A DNA stretch of 64,000 nucleotides from an uncultured Kiritimatiellota bacterium (GTDB taxonomy: Bacteria; Verrucomicrobiota; Kiritimatiellia; RFP12; UBA1067), in contig CAKTZI010000002.1 in the NCBI GenBank assembly GCA_934635385.1, forward strand, positions 1 to 64,000. Reading direction: 5' to 3'. Below, piece by piece: positions 24,112 through 33,058 of this stretch. Within the stretch, counting starts at the first letter, position 1; every line of letters starts with the position of its first letter. The notes beneath the pieces were generated by a model that saw only the letters and a program-made list of their open reading frames with translations, did not search any database and was not told the origin of the DNA. Made by a program: the position numbers and the translations under genes.

Positions 24112-26180
24112 AGAGCGTCTTGTGGCTGGGGCTGGCCCTGGCCGTCGGAAGCGTCGGAGCGACCGAAGCCGCCCCGGCTGACAGAAAAGAGGTTGAGCCG
24201 CGCAACTACTACGGGCGCATCGCTCAGCGGTTCGGGAGCATGCTGCCGAAATACCATGTCCTGCAGCAGCCGCTGAACGACGAGATCTCGCGCCGCGCCT
24301 GGACGAACCTCGTCACGTTCTACGACTTCGACCATTCCGTCTTCCTGAAGTCCGACCTCGACCGCCTCGCCGCGCACGAGACGACGCTGGACGACGAGAT
24401 CGGTCGCGGCGACGTCTCGTTCGGCTACGACCTCTACAACCTCTACGTCGAGCGTCTGCGCGAGCGCGTTGATTTCGCGACGAACCTCCTCGTGTACGGC
24501 ACGTGGGACTTCTCGACGAACGAGACGTATCGCATCAAGCGCAAGGACGCGCCGTGGCCGGAGACGCGCGCGGAGGCCGAAGAGCACTGGCGCAAGCGGA
24601 TGAAGAACGAGCTGCTGGTCGCGCAGGTCAGCCATGACCTCGATAAGTCCACGAACCGGCTGGACGCGGCGTCGGACCTGATCAAGAAGTACCGCCAGTA
24701 CGTGACGGTGCTGACGGAGCCGGACGAGGAGACGGTCCTCCAGAGCTACCTGAGCGCGCTCGGCCGCGCGTACGACCCGCACACCGACTACATGTCGCCC
24801 GCGTCGAAGGAGGACTTCGACATGGAGATGAACCTCACGCTCTGTGGCGTCGGCGCGGTGCTGTCGATGGACGAGGGCGCGCTCAAGATCGTCGAGGTCA
24901 TGCCGGGCGGCCCGATCGACGTCGACGGCCGCATCAAGGAGGGCGACAAGATCGTCGGCGTCCAGCAGGACCGGGGCGAGATGGAAGACGTCATGTGGCA
25001 GCCGATGAAGAAGTCGATCAAGAAGATCCGCGGCAAGAAGGGCACGCGCGTGACGCTGCAGATCGTGCCGCGCTCCGACACGTCCGGCGCGACGAAGAAG
25101 CTCATCGAGCTCGTGCGCGACGAGATCAAGCTCGAGGACCAGGCGGCGACGGGCCGCGTCGAGCGCGTCACCCTGAACGGCGTCGAGCGCAAGCTCGGCT
25201 ACGTCTACCTGCCGGGCTTCTACGGCACGATGGACAAGCGGCCGAACGACGACGGCTTCCGCAGCTGCGCGATGGACGTCGCGCGCTACCTCTGCGACTT
25301 CAACGCGCTCGGCGTCGAGGGGCTCGTCCTCGACCTGCGCGGCAACGGCGGCGGCTCCCTGCGCGAGGCCGTGATGCTGTCGGCGCTGTTCGTGCCGTCC
25401 GGCCCGGTCGTCCAGATCCGCGACGTCCGCTCCGTCGGTTGCCTGCCGATTCCGCCGGGCAACCCGATCGCCTTCCGGAAGCCGATGGTCGTCCTGACCG
25501 ACCGCGCGAGCGCGTCCGCCTCGGAGATCGTCGCGGGCCACCTGCAGGACACGGGGCGCGCGGTCGTCCTCGGCGACGTCCGCACGCACGGCAAGGGCAC
25601 GGTGCAGACGGTGCTGGGCCTCGGCCCCGAGAAGTACGGCTCGTGCAAGATCACGACGGCGCGCTTTTACCGCATCGACGGACGCTCCACGCAGGTCGAG
25701 GGCGTCGCGGCGGACGTCCACCTGCCCTCGCTTCTCGATTCGCTCGACATCGGCGAGGACAAGCTGACGTATGCCCTGCCGTTCAGCCGGATCCGTCCGG
25801 CGGACTACGCGCTCGCGTGGGACCAGCACCGCTACGTCGCCGCGCTCGCGGAACTCTCGCGCGAGCGGACGGCGAAGGACGAGAAGTTCGCGAAGCACAT
25901 CGCGAACGTGACGGGCATGAAGGAGATCTCCGAGCGCGAGACCGTCTCGCTCGAGTACGCCGCGCGCAAGGCCCAGATGGCGGCCGACCGCGAGCTGCGC
26001 GAACTGGACGACGAGGAGGACGAGAACGACGATGACGAGACGGCGGCGAAGAAGCGCCGTCGCCGCCGCAACGAGCGGGCGAAGAACGACGTCGTGCTGG
26101 ACGAGTCGTTCCGCGTGCTGATGGACCTCATCCGCCTCAACGGCAGCGCCGAAGTCCCCGAACCGAAGGGCTGGTGGTGA
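24108..26180 (+). CDS. prc: tail-specific periplasmic protease (S41, Prc/CTP family)
   Basis: 690 residues with signal peptide (MKSVLWLGLALAVGSVGA). The order is the Prc N-terminal domain (to about 230), a PDZ domain (about 240-335: GVGAVLSMDEGALKIVEVMP, GGPIDVDGRIKEGDKIVGV), then the S41 core. The Ser-Lys dyad is seen in SASASEIVAGHLQD (S470 by alignment with E. coli Ser430; Asp 481) and HGKGTVQT (K496). A DUF3340-like C-terminal part ends in a highly charged stretch (DDEEDENDDDE, KKRRRRR). It degrades proteins with nonpolar C-termini in the periplasm. Start overlaps the NERD gene. Confidence 0.9.
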   Translation: MKSVLWLGLALAVGSVGATEAAPADRKEVEPRNYYGRIAQRFGSMLPKYHVLQQPLNDEISRRAWTNLVTFYDFDHSVFLKSDLDRLAAHETTLDDEIGRGDVSFGYDLYNLYVERLRERVDFATNLLVYGTWDFSTNETYRIKRKDAPWPETRAEAEEHWRKRMKNELLVAQVSHDLDKSTNRLDAASDLIKKYRQYVTVLTEPDEETVLQSYLSALGRAYDPHTDYMSPASKEDFDMEMNLTLCGVGAVLSMDEGALKIVEVMPGGPIDVDGRIKEGDKIVGVQQDRGEMEDVMWQPMKKSIKKIRGKKGTRVTLQIVPRSDTSGATKKLIELVRDEIKLEDQAATGRVERVTLNGVERKLGYVYLPGFYGTMDKRPNDDGFRSCAMDVARYLCDFNALGVEGLVLDLRGNGGGSLREAVMLSALFVPSGPVVQIRDVRSVGCLPIPPGNPIAFRKPMVVLTDRASASASEIVAGHLQDTGRAVVLGDVRTHGKGTVQTVLGLGPEKYGSCKITTARFYRIDGRSTQVEGVAADVHLPSLLDSLDIGEDKLTYALPFSRIRPADYALAWDQHRYVAALAELSRERTAKDEKFAKHIANVTGMKEISERETVSLEYAARKAQMAADRELRELDDEEDENDDDETAAKKRRRRRNERAKNDVVLDESFRVLMDLIRLNGSAEVPEPKGWW

Positions 26181-26182
26181 CG

Positions 26183-26956
26183 ATGACGGTGCGCTTCACG
26201 AAGATGCACGGCGCGGGCAACGACTTCATCCTGATCGACGACCGCGCGGAGACGATGCCGACGGACCGGGCGACGCTCGCGGCGCTGGCGGCGCGGCGGA
26301 CGGGCATCGGGTGCGAGGGCGTCATCCTCGTGCAGCCGTCGGCGGTCGCCGATTTCAAGATGCGGTTCTTCAACCCGGACGGCGGCGAGGCCGAACTGTG
26401 CGGCAACGGCGCGCGGTGCGTCGCGGCGTTCGCGCGCGCGATCGGCGCCGTGGCGGGGCCTCAGATGCGCTTCGAGACGCTCGCGGGCGAGGTGCGGGCG
26501 GAAGTCGTGGACGCGGCGACCGTGAAGGTCTGGATGCCGACGCCGTGGGACTTGCGCGACGGCTTCGTCAACAGCGGCGTGCCGCACCGGATCGTGCCGG
26601 TCGCGGATCTCGCGGCGGCGGACGTCGCGGGCGAGGGCCGGCGGATCCGCTACTCGGCCGCCTACGCGCCGGCGGGGACGAACGTCGATTTCGTCGCCTA
26701 CGCGCCGCCGCACGATGCGGCGATGCGCACCTACGAGCGCGGCGTCGAGGCGGAGTCCGGCGCGTGCGGCACGGGCGCGGTCGCGGCGGCGGTCGTCGGC
26801 GTCGCGCAGCACGGGATGGCGTTCCCCGTCCGCGTCCGCACGACCGAGGGGTACGCGCTCGTCGTCGACGGCGTGCGCACGGCGGATGGCGGCTTTGCGG
26901 ACGTCACGCTCACCGGCCCGGTGAAGACGGTCTTCACGGGCGCGTTTGAGATTTGA
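26183..26956 (+). CDS. dapF: diaminopimelate epimerase
   Basis: 257 residues. It interconverts LL- and meso-diaminopimelate for lysine and peptidoglycan. The two catalytic cysteines are in ELCGNGARC (C73) and ESGACGTGA (C195); the N-terminus FTKMHGAGNDF is characteristic. I chose ATG 26183, 2 bases after the upstream stop; two GTG codons at 26174 and 26177 overlap that gene and are alternatives. It appears to be in one operon with prc and the DUF975 gene. Confidence 0.93.
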   Translation: MTVRFTKMHGAGNDFILIDDRAETMPTDRATLAALAARRTGIGCEGVILVQPSAVADFKMRFFNPDGGEAELCGNGARCVAAFARAIGAVAGPQMRFETLAGEVRAEVVDAATVKVWMPTPWDLRDGFVNSGVPHRIVPVADLAAADVAGEGRRIRYSAAYAPAGTNVDFVAYAPPHDAAMRTYERGVEAESGACGTGAVAAAVVGVAQHGMAFPVRVRTTEGYALVVDGVRTADGGFADVTLTGPVKTVFTGAFEI

Positions 26957-26976
26957 AGAAGGGGGAGACATCGGCT

Positions 26977-27783
26977 ATGAAGAGCTGTCGGGAGATGCGC
27001 CGTGAGGCGTGGAGCATATTGAACGGGAAATGGTTCTGGCGGCTTTTGGCCGTCGGCTTCGTCCTGCAGGCGATTGGCGGCTTCGTCAACGGGCTGATCT
27101 CCTCCGCCTTTGCCGCGCTTTCGATCCATTCGCTGGGCGATTACCTGGCGAACAAGGTTCAGGCGATGCAGGCGGGGCTGGGCTACACGCTCCCGACGCT
27201 GCGGGCGTATGGCTGGATGCTGGGCGGCTTTCTCCTTCAGCTGTTCATCGCCTATGTCTTCGGCGCGATTCTTGTCTACGGATTCATGCGCACGGCGCTG
27301 AAGGCCAAGGCCAATGACGAGACGCGCTGGTTCGCCGAGGCGTTCGACGGCTTTCTGCGTCCGTTCGAGGTCACGGGCCTTCTCGTGCTGCTGAACCTGA
27401 AGGTTCTGTTCTGGTCGCTTTTGCTGGTGATTCCGGGCGTCGTGGCGACGTATCGCTACCGTCTCGCCTGGTTCCTGAAGAACGAGCATCCCGACTGGTC
27501 GGCGTCCGTCTGCCTGTCCGAATCCGGGCGCGTCATGAAGGGTTTCAAGTGGAAGGCGTTCTGCCTCGACCTCTCGTTCGTGGGGTGGCTTCTGCTGATT
27601 GGGGCGCTGATCGGGCTGGGGCAGATCCTGTGTATGCACGGCGCAGAAACCGGCGCCGGATGGGCGAGCGCCGCCGGCTTCCTGTCGGGTGCGCTGGGCT
27701 TCTACCTGATGGTCAGGACGCTGCTCGGCCTCGCCGTTTCGCGCGCCGTCTTCTATCGTGCGCTCGTGCCGAAGGAGGGGTGA
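26977..27783 (+). CDS. DUF975-type integral membrane protein
   Basis: 268 residues from ATG 26977, preceded by AAGGGGGAGA. It has at least five hydrophobic segments, including LLAVGFVLQAIGGFVNGLIS and LLVLLNLKVLFWSLLLVIPG followed by VVATYRYRLAWFLKNEHPDW. The PG-x(3-4)-Y-R-Y motif with ...ESGRVMKGFKWKAFCLDLSF is typical of DUF975. Function unknown; inner membrane location is likely. Confidence 0.75.
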   Translation: MKSCREMRREAWSILNGKWFWRLLAVGFVLQAIGGFVNGLISSAFAALSIHSLGDYLANKVQAMQAGLGYTLPTLRAYGWMLGGFLLQLFIAYVFGAILVYGFMRTALKAKANDETRWFAEAFDGFLRPFEVTGLLVLLNLKVLFWSLLLVIPGVVATYRYRLAWFLKNEHPDWSASVCLSESGRVMKGFKWKAFCLDLSFVGWLLLIGALIGLGQILCMHGAETGAGWASAAGFLSGALGFYLMVRTLLGLAVSRAVFYRALVPKEG

Positions 27784-28653
27784 TTGAGCCTGATCCTCGC
27801 ACCGTTGCGCGGCGTGACGATTCGCTGTTTCCGCGAGACGTTCGCGCCTGAACTCGCGGCGGCGGGCTTTACGGAGGCCGTGACGCCGTTCATCTCCGCG
27901 ATGGCGGGTGTCGATCCGCTGAAAGACCGCGAACTGCGACAAGAAGGACGAAGGAAGAGGGAAGAAGGAAAAAGTGAGGAAGTAAACTCTCTTCGCGTGA
28001 CGCCGCAGTTCATCGGCAAGGATCCGGCGGCGCTGCGGTGCTGCCTTGAGCGCGTCAAGTCCGCCGGCTACGACACGGCCGACCTCAATTGCGGATGCCC
28101 GTTCCCGATGGTGCGCAACAAGGGTCGCGGCAGCGGGCTCCTGAAGACGCCGGACGTGCTGCGGCAGATGCTGGAGGTCGGGTGCGCGGTGATGGGGCCC
28201 GGCAAGTTCTCGGTCAAGGCGCGGCTGGGCGTGGATCGCCCGGACGAGCTTCTGAAGCTGATGCCGCTCTTCAACGCCTATCCGCTGCGGTTTCTGGCTG
28301 TCCATGCGCGCACGGCGCGGCAGATGTACGAAGGGCCGTGTGACGAGGCGATGCGTGCGGCGGTCGAGGCCGTCGCGCGCGTCCCGATCGTCCGCAACGG
28401 CGACTTGGGTCTGGACGCGGCGGACGGCATGGTGGGACGCGCGTTCGTCCGGTCGCTCGGCGCGCGGGCGGATGCGCGGGACCTGCTGCTGCGCTACGTG
28501 GCGGCCTCGGCGGCGGAGCTTTCCGGCGATCGCCCCGTCTTGGGGCGCATCAAGGAGCTGGTGTCCTACTGGAAAGACCTCCCGGCGTGGCGGCGCACAT
28601 GGCAGGTCCTGAAGATCTGCCGCACCCTCGACGAACTGCGTGCGCTGGTCTGA
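27784..28653 (+). CDS. dus: tRNA-dihydrouridine synthase
   Basis: 289 residues from TTG 27784, with GGAGG 6 bases upstream (AAGGAGGGGTGATTG). A flavin TIM barrel: LAPLRGVTIRCFRE at the N-terminus, the catalytic-cysteine loop DLNCGCPFPMVRNKGRGSGL, KARLGVD, and VHARTARQMYEG. It reduces uridines in tRNA with NADPH and FMN. A hydrophilic insert (RQEGRRKREEGKSEEV, residues about 53-68) is coded by a purine-rich simple sequence at 27939-27990 and lies in a surface loop. The TTG start implies modest expression. The subfamily (A/B/C) is not assigned. Confidence 0.88.
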   Translation: MSLILAPLRGVTIRCFRETFAPELAAAGFTEAVTPFISAMAGVDPLKDRELRQEGRRKREEGKSEEVNSLRVTPQFIGKDPAALRCCLERVKSAGYDTADLNCGCPFPMVRNKGRGSGLLKTPDVLRQMLEVGCAVMGPGKFSVKARLGVDRPDELLKLMPLFNAYPLRFLAVHARTARQMYEGPCDEAMRAAVEAVARVPIVRNGDLGLDAADGMVGRAFVRSLGARADARDLLLRYVAASAAELSGDRPVLGRIKELVSYWKDLPAWRRTWQVLKICRTLDELRALV

Positions 28654-29520
28654 AGAGCCGGGCAATGGGATTGTGGACGCCGACATTCTGCGCGACAGTC
28701 GTCCGCATCTCGGACTACCGCATCATGTCTGTCGCTTGCCGACGTGCGGCGCGCTTCGGGGCAACGGTGCTCCCGCCTCCGGGCGGGCGACTTGGGCGTC
28801 CTGTCGGCCGTGCGGCGACCGCGAGGTCAGCCGCAGGCCGCAGTCCTGCCCAACTCGCCTCGTCCGGCAGGCGGTCCGCCCCGCTGCGGCCCCGAAGCGC
28901 GCCGCGTTGGCGATTCTTGGTCGAGTTCGTCGCGTCGGCCCTTCGGCCTTGCGGGCCGCCCTCGGCCTTGCTGCCGTTCGCCGGGCGTCCGCTCTCGCCG
29001 CCCGCATCCGCGAATCCCCGTGCGGGGCTTCGTCGCCGAATACGGCTCCTCGCCCCGCGCGTCCTTCGCGGCGCGTGCGGCGAACCGCGTCCGCCCGTCT
29101 TTCTCCGCTCGGCGTTCAGTCGTCCCGCCCGCTCCTCACGCAACGCTCTTTTATCTTGCGCAAGACACCCTCCCCTCCCTTGACTTTACCGGCCAGTCGC
29201 GACCCCCGCGAAGCGGCGGCGCAAGCCGCCCGTGGCCCAGAGGAGCCGACAGTCGCACGGGAGGAGCGCAGGGATCGCCTGTCGCCTCGGCGGTCTCGCT
29301 TGCGGAAGCGTGTTCTGCCGAGGGGAATGCCTTGTCACGTTCGATTGACTGACATGTGGCGACAGGTGCGACTCCCGGAGCGACGGGTCGGGCGAGCTGT
29401 CGGGCTGACGGGCCAAGAGCGATCCGTCCGTAGCGAGGCTTTCGCCCGCGCCGACTGTCGCGCAGGGAATGGCATCTCGCAAGCGCCCATTGCAGGGCGG
29501 GCGCAACAGCCACGGACTTT
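28654..29520. other. 867-bp gap without a recognisable gene
   Basis: Open frames exist on both strands because the GC content is high, but none has a Shine-Dalgarno or family-like composition; their products are Arg/Ser/Pro-rich noise. The left part is extremely GC-rich. The right part (about 29150-29520) has short palindromic and CGACAGG/CCTGTCG-like pieces and ends with a 39-bp repeat shared with 44902-44940. It may be a decayed region or a non-coding repeat cluster. I see no tRNA, tmRNA or RNase P signature. Confidence 0.5.
29448..29486. repeat. 39-bp dispersed intergenic repeat, copy 1
   Basis: It matches 44902-44940 at 36 of 39 positions (core GGCATCTCGCAAGCGC). Both copies lie 40-60 bp upstream of an extended -10 promoter for a secreted carbohydrate-active protein. 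Confidence 0.75.
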
Positions 29521-29522
29521 TT

Positions 29523-29531
29523 TGGTATAAT
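29523..29531 (+). promoter_or_regulatory. extended -10 promoter of the SGNH gene
   Basis: TTTTTTGGTATAAT, with TATAAT at 29526-29531 and the ATG 24 bases downstream after GAAAGGAAAG. Confidence 0.6.
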
Positions 29532-29555
29532 CGTCCGAACGAAAGGAAAGATCGA

Positions 29556-31055
29556 ATGAAGGGAAATGCTCTTGTGAATGTGAAGACGTTTGCGGTCGGG
29601 GTCGTCGTGTGCCTGTCGGTTGCCGCGCAGACGACGGGGACTGCGTTTGGCGCGATTCGCGCCGTGACGCACGACATGTACGGCGGCAACGCGAACGCCT
29701 GGCAGGTGAAGCGCCATGCCGAGAAGATGAACGTCGTCACGAACGGCGGCGCGAAGGTCGTCTTCATCGGCGACTCGATCACGCACTTCTGGGAGTCGAA
29801 CGGCAAGGCGCAGCTCGCGAAGTACTTCAGCGCGGGCGACCGCCAGATGCTCGACCTCGGCATTTCCGCCGACCGAACCGAGCACGTCCTCTGGCGGCTC
29901 AACGAGGGCGGCGAGCTGGACGGCTACGAGGCGAAGTGCATTCTCCTCATGATCGGCACGAACAACTCCGGCCACTTCCCGTTTGAGAAAGAGCCGCCGG
30001 CCGACACGATCCTCGGCATCCGCGAGATCCTGCGCACGATTCGCGCGAAGCAGCCGAGGGCGACGGTCGTCCTGACGGCGATCTTCCCGCGCGGACGCGA
30101 CGTGAACGACGCCTGCCGCCGCCGCAACGAAGTCGTCAACAAGGAGATCAAGAAGTTCGCGGACGGCCAGCAGGTCTTCTGGTGCGATTTCAACGACCAG
30201 TTCCTGACGCCCGAAGGGTTCCTGTCGCCGGAGGTCTTCCCTGACCGCCTGCACCCGAACGCGGCGGGCTACGAGATCTGGGCGGCGGCAGTGAAGCCCT
30301 ACGTCGATTACGCGCTGTCGGACGGCGCGCTGCCCGCGCCCGCGAACCGCTACGCGCCGTTCCTGCGCAAGGAGTACGTGCGCATCGACGGGCCGGCCAC
30401 GGCCTATCCGGCCACGCGCATCCGCGCGGAAGGGTACGGGAAAGAGGACTGGTGGCTCGACCGCCTGCTCCGCAACCGCAACCAGATCGCCGATTCCGAC
30501 GGGACGTTCGATCTCGTCCTCTTCGGCGACTCGATCACGCACAACTGGGAACATCCCGGCAAGGAATCGCTCGCCGAGCTGCGCAAGACGTATTCGGTGC
30601 TGAACATCGGCTATTCGGGCGACCGCACGGAGCACCTGCTCTGGCGCGGACGCAACGGCGAGCTGGACGGCTACAAGGCGAAATGCGTCATGCTGATGAT
30701 CGGCACGAACAACAGCAACGACCGCGCGCCGGACGTCGCGGCCGGCATCAGGGAGATCCTGGCGCTCATCGCCGAGAAGCAGCCGCAGGCGAAGACGTTG
30801 CTTCTGCCGATTTTCCCGCGCGGCGCGGCGGCGGACGACAAGAAGCGCGTAAAGAACGAGGAAGTGAACGCGCTCGTCAAGACCTACGCCGACGGCGAGA
30901 AGGTGATCTGGGTCGACTTCAACGCGAAGTTCCTCGACGCGAAGGGCGACACGGCATGGGTCATGCCCGACCGTCTGCACCCGAACGCGGCGGGCTACCG
31001 CGAGATCTGGCTGCCGGCGGTTCTGCCTTATTTCAAGGAAATCTGCGGCAAGTGA
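29556..31055 (+). CDS. secreted tandem SGNH-hydrolase (two GDSL esterase domains)
   Basis: 499 residues with a signal peptide (to about TGTAFGA). Two homologous SGNH domains of the platelet-activating-factor acetylhydrolase type follow. Each has block I GDSITH (S74 and S326), an LGIS/NIGYSGDRTEHVLWRL-like block II, block III MIGTNN and block V DRLHPNAAGY. Both serines and both Asp-x-x-His pairs are present, so both could be active. Such enzymes deacetylate plant polysaccharides such as xylan or pectin, which fits the neighbouring glycosidases. The following ung gene starts 16 bases later. Confidence 0.88.
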   Translation: MKGNALVNVKTFAVGVVVCLSVAAQTTGTAFGAIRAVTHDMYGGNANAWQVKRHAEKMNVVTNGGAKVVFIGDSITHFWESNGKAQLAKYFSAGDRQMLDLGISADRTEHVLWRLNEGGELDGYEAKCILLMIGTNNSGHFPFEKEPPADTILGIREILRTIRAKQPRATVVLTAIFPRGRDVNDACRRRNEVVNKEIKKFADGQQVFWCDFNDQFLTPEGFLSPEVFPDRLHPNAAGYEIWAAAVKPYVDYALSDGALPAPANRYAPFLRKEYVRIDGPATAYPATRIRAEGYGKEDWWLDRLLRNRNQIADSDGTFDLVLFGDSITHNWEHPGKESLAELRKTYSVLNIGYSGDRTEHLLWRGRNGELDGYKAKCVMLMIGTNNSNDRAPDVAAGIREILALIAEKQPQAKTLLLPIFPRGAAADDKKRVKNEEVNALVKTYADGEKVIWVDFNAKFLDAKGDTAWVMPDRLHPNAAGYREIWLPAVLPYFKEICGK

Positions 31056-31071
31056 GGCGGGGAATCCGGCC

Positions 31072-31746
31072 ATGGACGTGCGCATTGATGAGTCGTGGAA
31101 GCGCGTGCTGGCGGACGAGTTCGAGAAGCCCTACTTCGCCGAGCTCGTGAAGTTCGTCCGCGCGGCGTATGCGCGGGGCGTGTGCTATCCGCCGGCGAAG
31201 CTGATCTTCAACGCCTTTGACCGTACGCCGTTCGACCAGGTCAAGGTCGTCATTCTCGGACAGGATCCCTACCACAATCCGCGTCAGGCGCACGGGCTCT
31301 GCTTCTCGGTGCAGAAGGGCGTGCAGCTGCCGCCGTCCCTCGTCAACATCTACAGGGAGCTTCAGGACGAGTTCGGCGGCGACTTCCTCACGCGCGACGG
31401 CGACCTCACGCACTGGGCCGAGCAGGGCGTCCTGCTCCTGAACGCGACGCTGACGGTCGCGGGCGGCGACTCGTCGATGGCCGGCTCGCACCAGGGGCGC
31501 GGCTGGGAGACGTTCACCGATGCGGTCGTCCGCAAGCTCGCCGAGGGGCGCGAAGGGCTTGTCTATCTGCTCTGGGGCTCCTACGCCCAGCGCAAGGCGG
31601 CGTTCGTCGACCGGTCGAAGAACCTCGTCCTCGCCTGTGCGCATCCGTCGCCGCTCTCCGCGTATCGCGGCTTCTTCGGGTGCGGACACTTCAAGGCGTG
31701 CAACGACTACCTTGCGGCGCACGGGAAGGAGCCGATCCGGTGGTGA
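31072..31746 (+). CDS. ung: uracil-DNA glycosylase
   Basis: 224 residues, full length for family 1 UDG. It removes uracil from DNA to start base-excision repair. Motifs are intact: GQDPYH (D65 activates water), LLNATLT, and HPSPLS with the catalytic His. Its TGA overlaps the GTG of the next gene (GTGA). Confidence 0.96.
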   Translation: MDVRIDESWKRVLADEFEKPYFAELVKFVRAAYARGVCYPPAKLIFNAFDRTPFDQVKVVILGQDPYHNPRQAHGLCFSVQKGVQLPPSLVNIYRELQDEFGGDFLTRDGDLTHWAEQGVLLLNATLTVAGGDSSMAGSHQGRGWETFTDAVVRKLAEGREGLVYLLWGSYAQRKAAFVDRSKNLVLACAHPSPLSAYRGFFGCGHFKACNDYLAAHGKEPIRW

Positions 31747-32339
31747 GGCGCGAAGCCGTCGGGCTGATCGCGCCCTACGCGGCGTGGATGGCGCTGATGT
31801 CCGTGCTGCCGTCGACGGCGGCGATGTATGCCGTGCGTACGGCGGTTGTCGCGCTGCTGCTCGCGGCGGTTCTCTGGTGGCGGCGAAAGGATGTGGGCGT
31901 GTCGTGCCGCGTCCCGTGCGCGTCGCTCGCGTGGGGCGTGGCGATGGGACTGCTCGTCTTCGTCCTGTGGATCTTGCCGGAGCAGGTTGACTGGCCGTGG
32001 TATCGCACGTGGTGCATCGTCGGCGAAGGCGGTACGCGAGCCGTGGCGGAGGCGAGCGCGGCGCTGATCGCGATGCGGCTCGTCGGGAGCGCGTTCGTCA
32101 TTTCCGTCGCCGAAGAGCTGTTCTTCCGCAAGTGGCTGATTGGGTTCGCGGGCTTCGGTTGGATGGTCGCGCTCTTCGCCGTCGAGCATGACCGCTGGCT
32201 CGTCGGCGCGCTGGCTGGCGCAATCTACGGTTGGCTCTATCTGCGGCGCGGACTCGGCGCAGCAATTGTCGCGCATGCGACGACGAACCTCGTCCTCGGC
32301 CTGTGGGTCCTGCGCACGGGGCAATGGCAGTTCTGGTAA
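31743..32339 (+). CDS. CPBP-family intramembrane metalloprotease
   Basis: 198 residues from GTG 31743, in a 4-base overlap with ung. It has about six hydrophobic helices. Motif 1 is EELFFRKW (EExxxR), motif 2 is AVEHDRWLVG with the zinc His, and motif 3 is HATTNLVLG. This is the CAAX-processing/bacteriocin-processing (ABI) family, in particular the variant seen near exosortase systems. Its substrate is unknown; no exosortase or CTERM protein is in the window. Confidence 0.82.
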   Translation: MRREAVGLIAPYAAWMALMSVLPSTAAMYAVRTAVVALLLAAVLWWRRKDVGVSCRVPCASLAWGVAMGLLVFVLWILPEQVDWPWYRTWCIVGEGGTRAVAEASAALIAMRLVGSAFVISVAEELFFRKWLIGFAGFGWMVALFAVEHDRWLVGALAGAIYGWLYLRRGLGAAIVAHATTNLVLGLWVLRTGQWQFW

Positions 32340-32359
32340 GGAAAGAAAGGAAACGGGAA

Positions 32360-32989
32360 ATGAACACGGGAAAAGAAGCAAAAATGGGCGTGCGCGCGTT
32401 CGTCATCGCCATGGAATCCGAAGCGGCGGCGGTGCGTCCGCACCTGAAGCCGGGCGACCGCCTCTTCGTCTGTGGCGTCGGCAAGGTGAACGCGGCGGCC
32501 GCGACGCAGAAGGCGATCGACGCGGGGGCGACCGAGATCTGGAACGTGGGCGTCGCGGGCGGGTTCGATCCGGCGATGGAGGTCGGCGCGAGCTACGTCA
32601 TCGAACGGGCCGTCGAATACGATTTCGACCTCGCGCAGGTCAACGGCACGCGGATTGGCGTCCACAACGAGCGCACGACGCCGTATTTCGCCTGCGCGAC
32701 GGATTTTGCGCCGGCCCTGCCGCGCGCGACGCTGGCGACGGGCGACCGCTTCAACGACAGCGAAGCCGACCGTGCGACGCTTGCTGACCTCGGTGCGACG
32801 GTGCGCGACATGGAGGGCGCGGCGATCGCGCACGTCTGCGAGACGAACGGCGTGTCGTGCCGGATGGTCAAGTGCCTGAGCGACGTCCATGGAAAGGGCT
32901 CGATGACGGGGCAGTACAGGGACAACCTCGCGAAGGCCCTCGCGGCGCTGTCCGCTACGCTTGCGTCCGCCGTTTGCGTGGGGCGATAG
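32360..32989 (+). CDS. phosphorylase-superfamily nucleosidase (MTA/SAH nucleosidase-like)
   Basis: 209 residues from ATG 32360 with GGAAAGGAAA upstream. It has the PNP/UDP fold: MESEAAAVRPHL, VCGVGKVNAAAATQKAI, NVGVAGGFDPAMEVG and the purine-binding DMEGAAIAHVC with the catalytic Glu-Met-Glu-type region. It most likely hydrolyses S-adenosylhomocysteine and methylthioadenosine, but futalosine hydrolase cannot be excluded. It is short compared with E. coli Pfs (232). Confidence 0.8.
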   Translation: MNTGKEAKMGVRAFVIAMESEAAAVRPHLKPGDRLFVCGVGKVNAAAATQKAIDAGATEIWNVGVAGGFDPAMEVGASYVIERAVEYDFDLAQVNGTRIGVHNERTTPYFACATDFAPALPRATLATGDRFNDSEADRATLADLGATVRDMEGAAIAHVCETNGVSCRMVKCLSDVHGKGSMTGQYRDNLAKALAALSATLASAVCVGR

Positions 32990-33006
32990 ACGCGAACCGC
33001 GAATTA

Positions 33007-33015
33007 TGATAAAAT
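33007..33015 (+). promoter_or_regulatory. extended -10 promoter of tig-clpP-clpX-panD
   Basis: TGATAAAATACACGG: TG at 33007-33008, hexamer TAAAAT at 33010-33015. The ATG follows 43 bases later after AGAGGAGA. Confidence 0.5.
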
Positions 33016-33058
33016 ACACGGACTTTTTTCAAAGTATCAGAGGAGACAACAGCATCTT

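Noticed and set aside
28587..29530. Three overlapping + strand ORFs of about 200-296 codons
   Set aside because: Arg/Ser/Pro-rich, no Shine-Dalgarno, no recognisable motif; treated as non-coding.
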